Origin: Euleptes europaea
Lineage: Eukaryota; Chordata; Lepidosauria; Squamata; Sphaerodactylidae
DNA length: 64,000 bases
Reading direction: 5' to 3'
NCBI RefSeq assembly: GCF_029931775.1
Contig: NC_079312.1
Coordinates: 16,437,821 to 16,501,820 of the forward strand
The translations under genes were made by a program, and so were the position numbers. The notes below the pieces were generated by a model that worked only from the letters and a program-made list of their open reading frames with translations, searched no databases and was not told the DNA's origin. Position 1 is the first letter of the stretch, and each line of letters starts with the position of its first letter. Below are positions 16,378-28,300 of the stretch, piece by piece.

Positions 16378-19300
16378 GTAAGTCAGAAATCGTTGGAGGG
16401 AGACTTTCTAGCATCCTTGTGCGTGGCTCAAGATTTCACTTGAAAACTCTTGCAAGGTTGTGGTGGTTGTCGCTTGCTGGTTTGTAACTATCAATATAAT
16501 GCAAAATAGAAATATACGATATTATATTATTACCCCGCCACAAATTGGCTGGCAAAGCAGCAGCTAGGAATAAAAATCAAAAAAGGTGCTTGGGGAAGGG
16601 TTTTTCCTCATGGTGGAGGGGAGGGACTGGCCGCCGCCTCTGCTCTTCCTCCCCCCCACCCCCCGAAATTACCCTTTGCTGGTTGCCCTCTCAGTATTGA
16701 TGCCCCAGCCTTTCACTGGCAGGCCACCTTTGCCTGAGGATCATGCACGGTACAGTCCTATTTCCTTCCTTTTAAGCAGTGGCCTGTCTATTATTTACAA
16801 TGGCCATCCCCTTGGCCCCCCTATGCCAAGATCGAGCTGCGTGGCCAGCCCAAGAGGTTTCACTTCCCAAGGGGGGTCCTGGCCAGCCCCCCCCCCCAGT
16901 GCAGGCCTCTGATGAAGTGGGGATTCCAATACTGTGCCAAGGTCATTGTGAATATGGAGGGAGGAGCAGATGGTGAGAAATGGATGTGTTTCGTTCTCAG
17001 AATCCAGGCACTACACAACTACTGACAGGCTGGCAGGGTCAAGACTAACTTTGTGCTAAGTTTCAGAGTGAGGTCCCAAAACCTGTTTTCAGCACCAGGC
17101 CAAATGGAGAAGTCGCCCATGATCAAGATGGCCAAAACTCAGAGCAGGTTTGTTAGGTCTGTTGGCAGAAAGGCTTCCTTGAGGGCAAACGACCCTGCAG
17201 GAGATCATGGGCTGTGAGATTAATTCTGAGGGTTTGGAAAGGGGCATTATGGGGTTTCCAAGTGAACAGGCTAGGAACCCACAGGAGCCCCACGTATTGA
17301 CACCCTTGTGGGTCCAGGATATGAAGGAATGCATCGTCATCATTATCACAACCACCATGGAAAAATTAAGGTACAGTGAGGGTAAACCCCCCAAATCAAA
17401 CTCGAGTTAGCTCACACCAGAATGAATATCTGCTTGTACTAGTATCAGAATCATTAATCATTTGTAACGTTCATGGTGTCGTCTGGAGGGCCACCTAAGA
17501 GGAGATGCTGACTGTGAGAGGGTTGGCAGGCAGGTTTGGAGTTTAATCTGAAAGGTGGCTTAAAAATCCATCAGGGTCCATCCATATTCCTGCATTTCCA
17601 GCTTCACCTTCTTACAGATCTGGAACTACTTTTAGAGGTTTGTCATAAGAACCCCCCAGTAATGTGAAGAGTTTCAGGAAAGGTGGAAGTTGTATTACTC
17701 ATATGTTTATGAACATGTTTAGCTACAATATATTTAACCAAAAGGTTTTATTGAAAATATATATTAGGGAATATAGTCACTATATATAATCCTATATGCA
17801 ACTACAAATGAGAAAGCATTTAGAAATGAAAAACGTCAGATTTAAAACTATATTGGTAGTTTGGGGGGGGGGATGAAACAAATCCTGTTTCCGTGTTTGG
17901 GGCATCAGGCAGTCATGGCTGCTGGAAGTGGGAGAGTTTGCCAGAAGCACCAGGATCCGCTGAAGCTCTTCTGCAAGGACGACGAAGCCCCCATCTGTGT
18001 AGTCTGTGATCGATCCAAGGAGCCCAGAAATCACGAAACCCTTCCTCTTGAGGCCTCCCAAGTAGGGTTGCCAACTGCCAGGTAGTAGCAAGAAATCTGC
18101 TAATTCAACTGATCTCCAGCTGAAAGAGGTCAGATCACCTGGAGAAAAATGACCGTTTTGGCCATTGAACTCTATGGCATTGAAGCCCCTCCCCAAACCC
18201 TGCCCTCCTCAGGCTCCACCCCAAAAATCTCCCGCCGGTGGCAAAGAGGGACCTGGCAACCCTACTTCCAAGAGTACAAGGTAGGAAATCAATAAGGTGG
18301 AGATTGGTGGGGAAGAGCCGTTGATCCTTCCCTTCTCCTTGGTCTCTTTGCGGGGAAACTGCCTCCAGTTTCTTCCTCCGCCTCTGGGCCCAAATTGGGG
18401 GTGGAAAACACCTCTTTGCTGCCTCCTTCTTGGCTTGGTGACTCCCTAAGGCATTGCCTCCTGCCCCCTGCTGAGGCTAAAGTGGGGTGAAATGTAAAGC
18501 TGAGGAGATGTACTCACTTCCTGTCTGGCTGTGTCTGGGCAGCCCATTGCATGACTGAGCTATGAGGGGGCAGCTGCCTGATGCCCAGTTTTAACCCCCT
18601 ATGCACACACACACACACACAATGCTTTCCCAATTTCACTTGCTACCCTTGAGTTGCCTGGGGTCTAGGGGAGAATGGGTGCAGAGTTGGTACCTGCACA
18701 CAGAAGCTGTGAGGTAGCAGTTTCAATCAATTTTTTATCTACGCATGAAGCTGCTTTGTTCTGAGTCAGTCCCTTGGTCTGTTCAGGTCCACTGATTGGC
18801 AGCGGCTCTCCAGGGACTCAGGTGGAAGTCTTTCACATTAATTGCTACCTATGACTTTCAACTGGAGATGCTGGGGATTGAACCAGGGGCTTTCTGCATG
18901 CCAAGCGGATGCTCTCCCACTGAGCCATGGCCCTCCACAGCAGTGTGGCACCACAAGAAATCCTTTCCCGCACCACAGCTGAGGTTGCTTCCACACAAAG
19001 TTTCCCCTGTTTTGGTGGCTTTTAATGACAGTTTGGCTTTTAATGACAGTTTTACTTCTTGTATGTTTTATGATAAATTTCTTTAAAAGTAACTGATCTC
19101 ACTTTTGGGTCTCTCCTTTCCCATGATCAGTTCCGCAACTGCCTGGAGAAGCTGAAGACGAAGAGAGAAGGAATTGTGGCGTGTCAAGCAGTCGTAGAGA
19201 AGAAAAGTAAAGACCTGCTCGTAAGTGTCACTGGCTGGGAAGTGAACAGATTCTAGAACTTGTATTGGGAGAGGAATGGCAGAGAATATCAGAAAAGTCA

Positions 19301-22300
19301 ATCTACAAAGCAACCCCCCCCCCCAGTCTGGAAGTTCTGTGCACAGATTGTCAATATTGAAGCAGACCAGACCCCCACACACACACACAAAGGAAGGCAT
19401 AGCATTGCTGTTCTAAGCAGAGTTATGCCCAGGCACTGGGGCTGGGGATGTTGTGGAACTGCACCCACTTGGTGTTACTGGCATCTTGGATGGTCTCCTA
19501 GGGCTTCCTAGTGGGTGGGCTGCCCCCGGATTATTTATCCATATCTAGACACCCCCCTCCTTTTTTTTTTTTTGTTCTTGGGTGATCTTGTTTAAGGCAG
19601 AATCCCTTGACTTTCCAAGGTACTCTGTGCTCTTGGATGAGCCCTGGGCAGATGAATGTATGTGTTAATTCCCCATTTGTGTGCCTGCACCAACACTGCA
19701 AGCCAGGAGATGCCCCTGAAAAGAGAAGAGGGTGTTCTACCCCCCAGAAAAATGCTGGGTAGAAATGCTGATGGATACTCCACTGATTCTGAACTAGGCC
19801 AAGGGTTGTTCGGTCATTACAGATTCTAAGGGGGGAAAGTATTTGGAATACTCAGTCGCATGTCGATCTTTCCCCCTGCAGTTTTTTCTTGCCCAAAATG
19901 CAGCCAGGGAGACCAAGTGAGGGGAAGGGGCTTCATAGCTTTTTTCTCACCAGTGGTATTTCTACTCAAACATTGTACCTTTTTGCCAGATAGGAGGTGG
20001 GGGTTGGGGAAACAAATGGACTCAAGAAGTCCTTTCTATTCTCTGGGTCTTCTGCTGCAGACATCGTCCTCTGTGGCTGAAAGAACCTCTCCAGGAGATT
20101 GAAATGTACTTTGGCCCTCAGGATGGGTCCATGGAAATATTTCTTTTTCCCTGCCGAATGTTGATGTGATCTCTGTGAAAGGCCAAAATGCCCTTCAGAT
20201 AGGAGTCTCCGAAAGAACAACTTCCCACTGCAAAGACCAGCTGTGTTATGTTGACCTGATTTCCTTCTCTTTCCATTCAGAAGGAAACCACAGGAGAGAA
20301 GCAAGAGATGGCAGCCAAGTTCAGACAACTACGCACATTTCTGGAGGAGCAAGAGAAACTTCTCCTGGCCCCGATGGAAGAGATGGAGAAGGAGGTGGAA
20401 AGAAACCGGGACCAGCACCTGGCCAAACTCTGTGAGAAGCTCTCCCCTCTGGACAGCCTCATTCAGGAGATGGAAGAGAAGTGTCAGCAGCCTACCAGTG
20501 AACTCCTGCAGGTAAGAGTGTGGCAGGAATAGCTCAGGTTCCCCTTTGGAGAATGTTGCCTCCAAACCCTTTCTGTGCCTCCTTCGCTTAGGCAGAAAGC
20601 AAATGAGAAAGCAAATGAGCCCACTTTGTGTTGCTAGCAAGTTTTCATCTTGGAATGCTTTCCCCTCTGCCCCATTAACAGTGCATTCCTACGGAGAGTT
20701 ACTCCAGTCTAAGCCCATTCATTTCAATGGGCTTAGACTGAGTAACTCTCCTTAGGAATGCACTGTAAAAGTATTAAAAGTATTATACAGCTTTGGGTAA
20801 AAAGGTGAAGGAACATTGGGGGCACAGGTTGTGATAGTTCTTCCTGTAGTAGGCCGCGGTTTGGGACTGGAACGAAAAACTCTGGAAATAAATTAGTAGC
20901 TTCGTTGATGGTGTCGCCAGGAAAGGTTTGGTTTTTTGGACCATGGCTTACGCTACCTAGATGATGCTCTTCTATCGGGAGATGGCTGGCACCTCACAAA
21001 GGTGGGTAAAAATGAGTTTGGCCAGAGCCTTGCAAGCCTGATAAGGAGGGCTTTAAACTAAATCTTCCGGGGGAGCGAGACGTAAATTTAAAGCCTCACA
21101 TGAGGACAATAACTGCAGATATAGATATGAAGAATTTGCGGAGGGTAGCGCATATGCCAGGAAAGACAGTTCAAAAACTTAACAATGGGAGGAAAGCAAT
21201 CTTAAATAAGCTGCCAAGAAGAAGGACCTGTGGTCACTCTAGACGGAAACTCTTTTGATTTAATTTCAACCCGTTGGTTCTGGTCCGACTTTCTTGGGCA
21301 ACAGAAAACAACTCAGCGCCATCCTCTATATGACAGCCCTTTAAGTACTTGAACATGGTTATCATATCCCCTCTCAGTCTTCTCCTCTCCAGGCTAAACA
21401 TACCCAGCTCCTTCAACCTTTCCTCAAAGGACTTGGTCTCCAGACTCCTCACCATCTTTGTTGCTCTCCTCTGGACACGTTCCAGCTTGTCTACATCTTT
21501 CTTAAATTGTGGTGCCCAAAACGGAACACAGTACTCTAGGTGAGGTCTAACCAGAGCAGAGTAAAGCAATACCATCACTTCGCGTGATCTCTGTCTTCTA
21601 CTGTATTTTCTACCCTTCCCAATTTAGTATCATCTGCAAATTTTATAAGCATCCCCTCTATTCCTTAATCCAAATAATTTATAAAGATGTTGAACAACAC
21701 AGGGCCCAGCACAGATCCCTGAGGCACTCCACTAGTCACTTCTCTCCAAGTGGATGAGGAACCATTAACTAGCACTCTTTGGGCACAATCTGTCAACCAG
21801 TTGCAGATTCACCTAACAATAATAGGATCTAAACCACATTTTCCCAATTTGTCAACTAGAATACTATGTGGACTGGATGACCAACTGTCCTCTGAAATGG
21901 CTCCACTTTGCTAATATTAACCTCACAGAGATTTTCTCCCACTTTATGGAGATGCACCCCAACCTTTAAGTGGACTCTGCTAGCTGGGCACAGGAGAAGG
22001 GCCAGAGTGCAGAATGGCCCAGGGTCTGAGGGGTCTCCCTGTTGTGGCCTTTTAGCAACCATTAAGGTCTCTCTTCTTTCTTTCTCTCTGCCATTTTTCT
22101 ATAGGAAGCCAGAAGCACCTTGCAGAGGTAAGTGGATCTTTCTCATTAACCTTAACACTGGGTGTGTGTGTCTGGGTATCCTGTGAAGAACGTGGTCCAT
22201 CAGGATCATGGCTGAGGTCAAAATGAGTATAGTTAAGTTCTTGGATCTCCATCCATCCGTCAGTGGCAAACAGCTCAAACACAGAGCCTCGTCAACAGGA

Positions 22301-25300
22301 AACCGTGAAATAGTATTGGGGAGTAGTCTGGGTTGACACCTAGCTGAAAAATCTCTAGAAGAGGGGTCCCCAAACTTTTTGAGGCTGCAGGAATCTTTGG
22401 AATTCTGCCCTGGTGCAGGGGGCACAGCCACAAAATGGCTGGCACAAAGTGGCTGCCACAGGAGGCGGAGCCAGTCACAAATTGGCTGTTGTAGGTTACC
22501 TTCAGTCACCCAACGAAGATCCTTGTGGCAGCTGCTTCGAAAGCAACATTTTAAAAATTACCCCAGGAAATACAGGGTTTGAGTCTCCTCAGCTACATTC
22601 TCGCTTTGAGAGAGAAGGGCATCTATGATTGGGTGTTTCGGCTTCCCTTGCTTCGGGAGGCAGGACTTAAAAAACTTTCACTCCCACTTCCTGTCTCCTG
22701 GGAAACGCCCCTTTCTTCTCCAGTTCTTTCCTGCCTCGCTTATCAAGAGAGTGTGTTTTTTCAGCTCTCTGAATCAGCTATAGCTAAGGTCACCTTTAAA
22801 CCTCTATTCCTAAATCTATTCCTATATCTATTATTACCTAATCTTACCCTAAGTCTTACATTCGTTCCATAAAATGGCAGTTTGGAAACTTTAATGCCTT
22901 GGTCGGCATCGGGGCTGACTATAGGGCATTTTAGAGGTGAACACGGGTATGACCACCCAGCCCAATCCAATGTGCTCTGTTTGTTAAGGAGGGTAGGGTG
23001 AGACTACACATGAGGAACCAGTGTTCCTTCAACCACAGAGCACTTTGTGCTGCACCTACTCAGATTACTCCACACTGGCAAAATAAAGCATTTGTCATCC
23101 TGTGCAACCCATAATGGGGAATACACAGTTGGTGATCAGAAAATTGACACCTCTGCTTTAAGTCCCTCCAAGTAGTTTCAGAGGAAGAAGCATTCTCATG
23201 TGACATTACTGGGGTTGAAATTTCCACTCCTCCCCCCAGGGGCAAATGATTAAAAGGGACAGAAGTAAACACGCCTCTGGGTGTGGTGATGTCATGTGAC
23301 CTGTTTCCTTCCAATGTCTCTCAGCCTCACTCTTGAGAACATAAGTAGACCCTGCTGAATGAGACCAGTGGTCCATTTAGCCCAGCATCCTGTTTCACAC
23401 AGTGGCCAATACATACCCCTGGACAGACAAGAAACACAGCACAGAGGCCAAGGCCCTCCCATGCTGCCTCCTAGCACTGTTATTCAGAGGTTTGCTGCCT
23501 CTGGCTACGGAGGCTCCCTTCAGTCACCAAGTCTAGTGGCCACTGCTGGAGCTCTCCTCCATGAATATGTCTAATCCCCTTTTAAAGCTATCTATGCTTG
23601 TAGCCATTATTACCTCAATCAGCAATGAATTCAGCAGATTAATTACTGGTTGAGTAAAAAATATGTCCTTTTGTCTGTCCCAAACCTATTTCTCAGCAAC
23701 TTCATTGGGTGCCCCCGAGTTCTAGTATTATGGGAGATGGAGAAAAAGACATGAAGGCACTGAACCTAATTCTGTCCTCCTCTATTTTATCCTCATAACA
23801 TCCCTGTCTGAGAGAAAGAGACTGGTCTAAAATCACCCAGTGAGCCACATGGCTGAATGTGGGATTGAACCCGGGTCCTACAGTCCTAGTCACAGGACAC
23901 AGGAAGCAGCCGTATACTGAATGAAACCACTGGGTTAATAAAAGTTAGTACTGTCTACTCACAGTTGCACTGGCTCTCCAAGGTCTCTGGTAGAGATCTT
24001 TCACACCACCAACTACCTGATCCTTTTACTTGGAGATGCCGAGGATTGAACCCGGGACCTTCTGCATGTCAAGTGGATGCTCTACCATTGAGCCGCAGCC
24101 CCTCCCCTAATTCCAACCCTAAAGTCCAGAACTCTCAACCACCCAGGCTTTCTTTTTCTTCCGCTGGGCATTTGCAAGGCAGATCTGGGCAGGGGATGAG
24201 GGGTTGGTGTTCTGATGTTTGCTTTTTTCCGGGATGTTTGCTTTTTTCAGAGTTGGGTCTGGGTTCCCCTGAGCCACACAGCAACTTTAAAGAATAAAGC
24301 AGAGCCTGTAGGGGCTTGAAATGCCTCTGCGGGGTAGGAAGGGCTCCTGCCTCCACACACCCCAGACATTTTTCATGCCCAGACGGCCCGGGGGAGGGGA
24401 GTTACTTTCCCCCCAGCACAGTTTCAGCATGGGAAAATGGCTGGGGGGTAGACAGGAGACCTCCCCCTGTAGTGATCTGTGCCCAGACAGGCTCTGTTTC
24501 ATTTTTTAATAATGATTCCCCACAGCTCCTGTGTGGCTTTGGTGTCTCAGGAGCTACAGTGAGGTGGATGTTGCTCTCTGAAGAGCCCTCCCATCTTGCT
24601 CTGCTTTCAGCCTCAGCCTCTGTCTCTCGGCCTTCGGCTGATTCCTTCCTCTGTTTCTCGGATCTGCCTGGAGTCGGGATTGAGAATTGGATGGATGGTA
24701 CCTTAACATGATTTTTCTCAAGGTACGAACAAAAGGAGGCTGCAGTGCCTTTTCCTCTTGCCCAGAAGTGGCGCATCTGGGACTTCTCCAATCTAAATCT
24801 TCTTTTGGAGGACATCAAGAAGCGATTCAAAGGTAATGAAGAAACCCTGCAGGGATATCAGACTGGACATTAGTTTGGGCCAGATGTGTTTTAGGATGCT
24901 TATATTGGGGTTAGGGCTGTCAGGTCCCCTCTCTCCTCCGGCAGGAGGCTACTGTGGCTGGGATTGCGCGTGCCCATGTGCGTCACTTCCGGTTTACAAC
25001 CAGAAGTGCCACTCGCAAGGGGCCTTTCCCTCTTAGTTTGTGTGGTAAAACAACCCTTTACCACTCAAACTAAGAGGAAAAGGCCCCTTGTGAGGAGGCC
25101 CTTCCGGTTGTAAACCAGAAGTGCCGTGCTTGTGGTGTGCGCATGCGTGCACGTTTGCCCCCCCAACCCTCAGGTGGTCGACAGGCAGAGGGGCGAATTG
25201 CCAGGCACCTGGCAACCTGGCCACCACTGGACACCTGGCAGCCCTAATTGGGGTACCCAACCTTTTTGAGCCTGGGGCCACCTTTGGAATTCAGACCAGC

Positions 25301-28300
25301 ATGGTGGGCGCAGCCACAAAATGGATGCCACTGGAAGTGGAGCCAGCCACAAAATGGCTGCTGCAGCTTACCTTCAGTCACACAGGGAAGATCCTTCTGC
25401 TGTTGGTGGCAGAAGAAGTGAAAGCAACATTTTTAAAAAGCTGTACAGCCAGAAGCCTTGCTTGGCAAAAGTTCCACCTCGCCCTGGCCTCTTCATTAAA
25501 TACTTGAGGGACACCAGTAAAGGGATTGGTGGGCGCCATGTTGGGGACCCCGGCTTATATCATTAGAAGACGCAGGAATACAAGGAGTATGTGTACCAAT
25601 TAGGTAGTTCACCGTGGAAGGTCTTCTGATCAGATTTCTCCTGCGACTTTAGTTAAAAATTCCTTTATGTGAATTTTCTCAGAATTATTCTGTGTTTCCA
25701 CTCTCTAGTCATTTGTATCCATGGACTGGCAAACTGGAAGGTAGTAGTCAAACGAGCACCTAAAATAAAAGGGTGGGGGAGGAAACTGCCCTTCAGGGCA
25801 TCCTCATTTAATGGAGACACCCACCCCATCCCTTTCAGGAATAACTACCCCCCATTCTCACTGCAGCGTGTCTGTGGCCAAATTGGGCCTATCAGAACTG
25901 GTCTCTTTGACTGTATGTTTGCTTCAACATGTCATAACTGAGCCCACAGAGTGGTCTTGGGGGGACTGATAGTGCTGTCTTAAGCAGAATTACACCCTTC
26001 TAAGCCAATTTAAATCAGTGGAGTTAGAAGGGGGGTAATTCTGCTTAGGGTGGCACTGTGGAAGCTCTTTTTAGAAGCATCCTAAGTTTATCTGGAGCGG
26101 ACCCTTGGGCCGCAGTCTTTAGCATACTTTCTATGAAGTGAATCTCCAGTCACTCAAAGTGACTAGTGAAAAGAAATGTTAATATTTCCACATCAGTAAA
26201 ATTTGGGAAGAATTTCCCCCAGAAGTAGCTTCAACCTTTCAGCCAAAACTCAGAAGAAATATGTACGCATGTGCCATCAAGTCACAACCAAGTTATGGCG
26301 ACCCCAGAAAGGGGTTTTCAAGACAAGTGAGAAGCAGAGATTTCTTTGCCATTGCCTTAATCTGCACAGTTTTCTTTGGTCTCCCATCCAAATACCAACC
26401 CTACTTAGCTTTCAAGATCTGATGAGGTGGGGCTATACGGCACCTTCCCTCCCCAAGAGAAAAAGAGACCATATTATGAACTGATGTTTTCGTCACATGA
26501 TGGGTGATAAGCACAAGGGTCTGCTGCTCACTTTTGTTTCTTTTGCTTCCTCAGGCATCCTGGATTCTGGACTTCACCTGCAGAAAGGTAATTTTTTCTT
26601 CATACACGGATCAACTATTTCTTAACTAAAAAGCTTCACCTTACAATTTGTGTTGTTCTGCTTAGTGTTTTTCCAGAGATAACATTACTGGACGCTCTCG
26701 TGTTGTTCCTCAACCTCTCTCCCTCCCTGCCACGGCCAGTTCTTGTTCTGAGGAGGTCTGTCAGGGGGAAAGAGAAGGTGGATTCTGAGGGGATGAACTG
26801 CCTCCTTTCACCTACCTGTCTCCATATTTAAATGACAGGGAACAGTTGCTGGGCCTCAGCCTTTGAAGGCCTTTCTGAATCCTCCCATGAGAGTCATGGA
26901 CCAGGTTGGGAATCCCATTTCTCCCAGTGGATTTCCCTTATTTTCAAGGTGCTATAAATTGTGTATTGGATCCTCAGGTTTTTTTTTAAGCTGTCTTTGT
27001 GGAATGGCAGTATATAAAGGTAGAAGTCCAGCCTGCCCTGGTGCTGTTTTCCAGTTGTTCACACATAAATTGTGTTTGATGTTTGGGAGAAGAACTGGAA
27101 CCACATGCCTGTCACAAGCCTCCTCTCCAGCTTGGTCTTCCATCTTCCCAGCTATCACTCGGATGCACGCTTCTGAGCAGGAGGAAGCTGTCTCCTGACT
27201 GAATTCAGAGTGAATTTTTTTTAGAGTGAATTCAGACAGAAGGAAGGCAGATGTCTGCAGATTGAATGCTGGCTTAGCTCTTTTTCTTTCTTCTGTGTAG
27301 GGTCAGTTATTGGCTGTTTTTAATGAATACATTTTAAAACAGCATTGATGGTATATCACAACATATCAATCCTTTACCAAAGTTTTCAGTAAATTTGCAG
27401 AACAGGCTTTTGGAGAGGTATCTCCAGGATATAGGATGTATGTGTGTGTTCAGGGCAGCAAAGTTTCTTTCAAACTAGTGGCTATTGAGATATCTGTTTT
27501 TCCAGCCCAGGGTAGGTCATGGTTGAAGTTTCATAGCTCTGTGATGGTAATTCTAGTGCAGAAGGACTTTCATTGGTAATATTGCAGCTCTTTTGAGGGC
27601 TTAGTTTTTGCAGAGCTGTCAATAAGTTGCTTCCACAGGAGCAGGGAGGGGACATGAATTCAATACCAAGGGTAATTCTGTAAATTCTAGCTTGATCTTG
27701 GCCATCTTCTCACAGGTTATTAGCCCTGGATTCATCTGTTTTGGGAAGTGGTTTTCCCAACTGCTTCCTCGTCACATTTGTACACCTGGTGGGGTTTCCA
27801 AGGTTTTCTCTGATCTTTCTCAAACCTGGTTTGCAGTAAAGTCTGGATGGCTGCTATGTGGGTTGGAAAAATTCAGATTTTCCCACTTGTGTGGCAGCCT
27901 GACTCTTTCCTTGTGGCACTCATTTCCTTCCCTCATCTAAGTGGGGATTTTTAGTTTTTTTTAAAAATAGGCAATACTGTATACTCACTATAAAGATATA
28001 ATGTTTTATCAATACGTGTACCTGGTTCTCTGAATCCCCAGCCTTCATTAAAGAGTAAGCCTCTAGACCCTTCTGTTGTGACAATATACGGGGAAAGGCA
28101 TCACTATAATGATATGAATGAATGAAACCTTTAATGGCATAAGACTATAATGATATGCTACAACTAATTTCTTTTACTTGCCAAAGACCCAGTGGTCCAG
28201 TGGAAAGGGGTGGGAAACTGGGGGGGGGGGGGCTTGCCATGCAGAAGCCCCGTTCTTGCTGCATTTTATCAGCAGCTACACCAGCAGCAAGAAAACTGCA

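Noticed and set aside
15864-16414. Long antisense open frames opposite the gene B first exon
   Set aside because: They are shadows of a GC-rich coding exon; the + strand RING and B-box motifs explain the openness. The same applies at 39531-40110.
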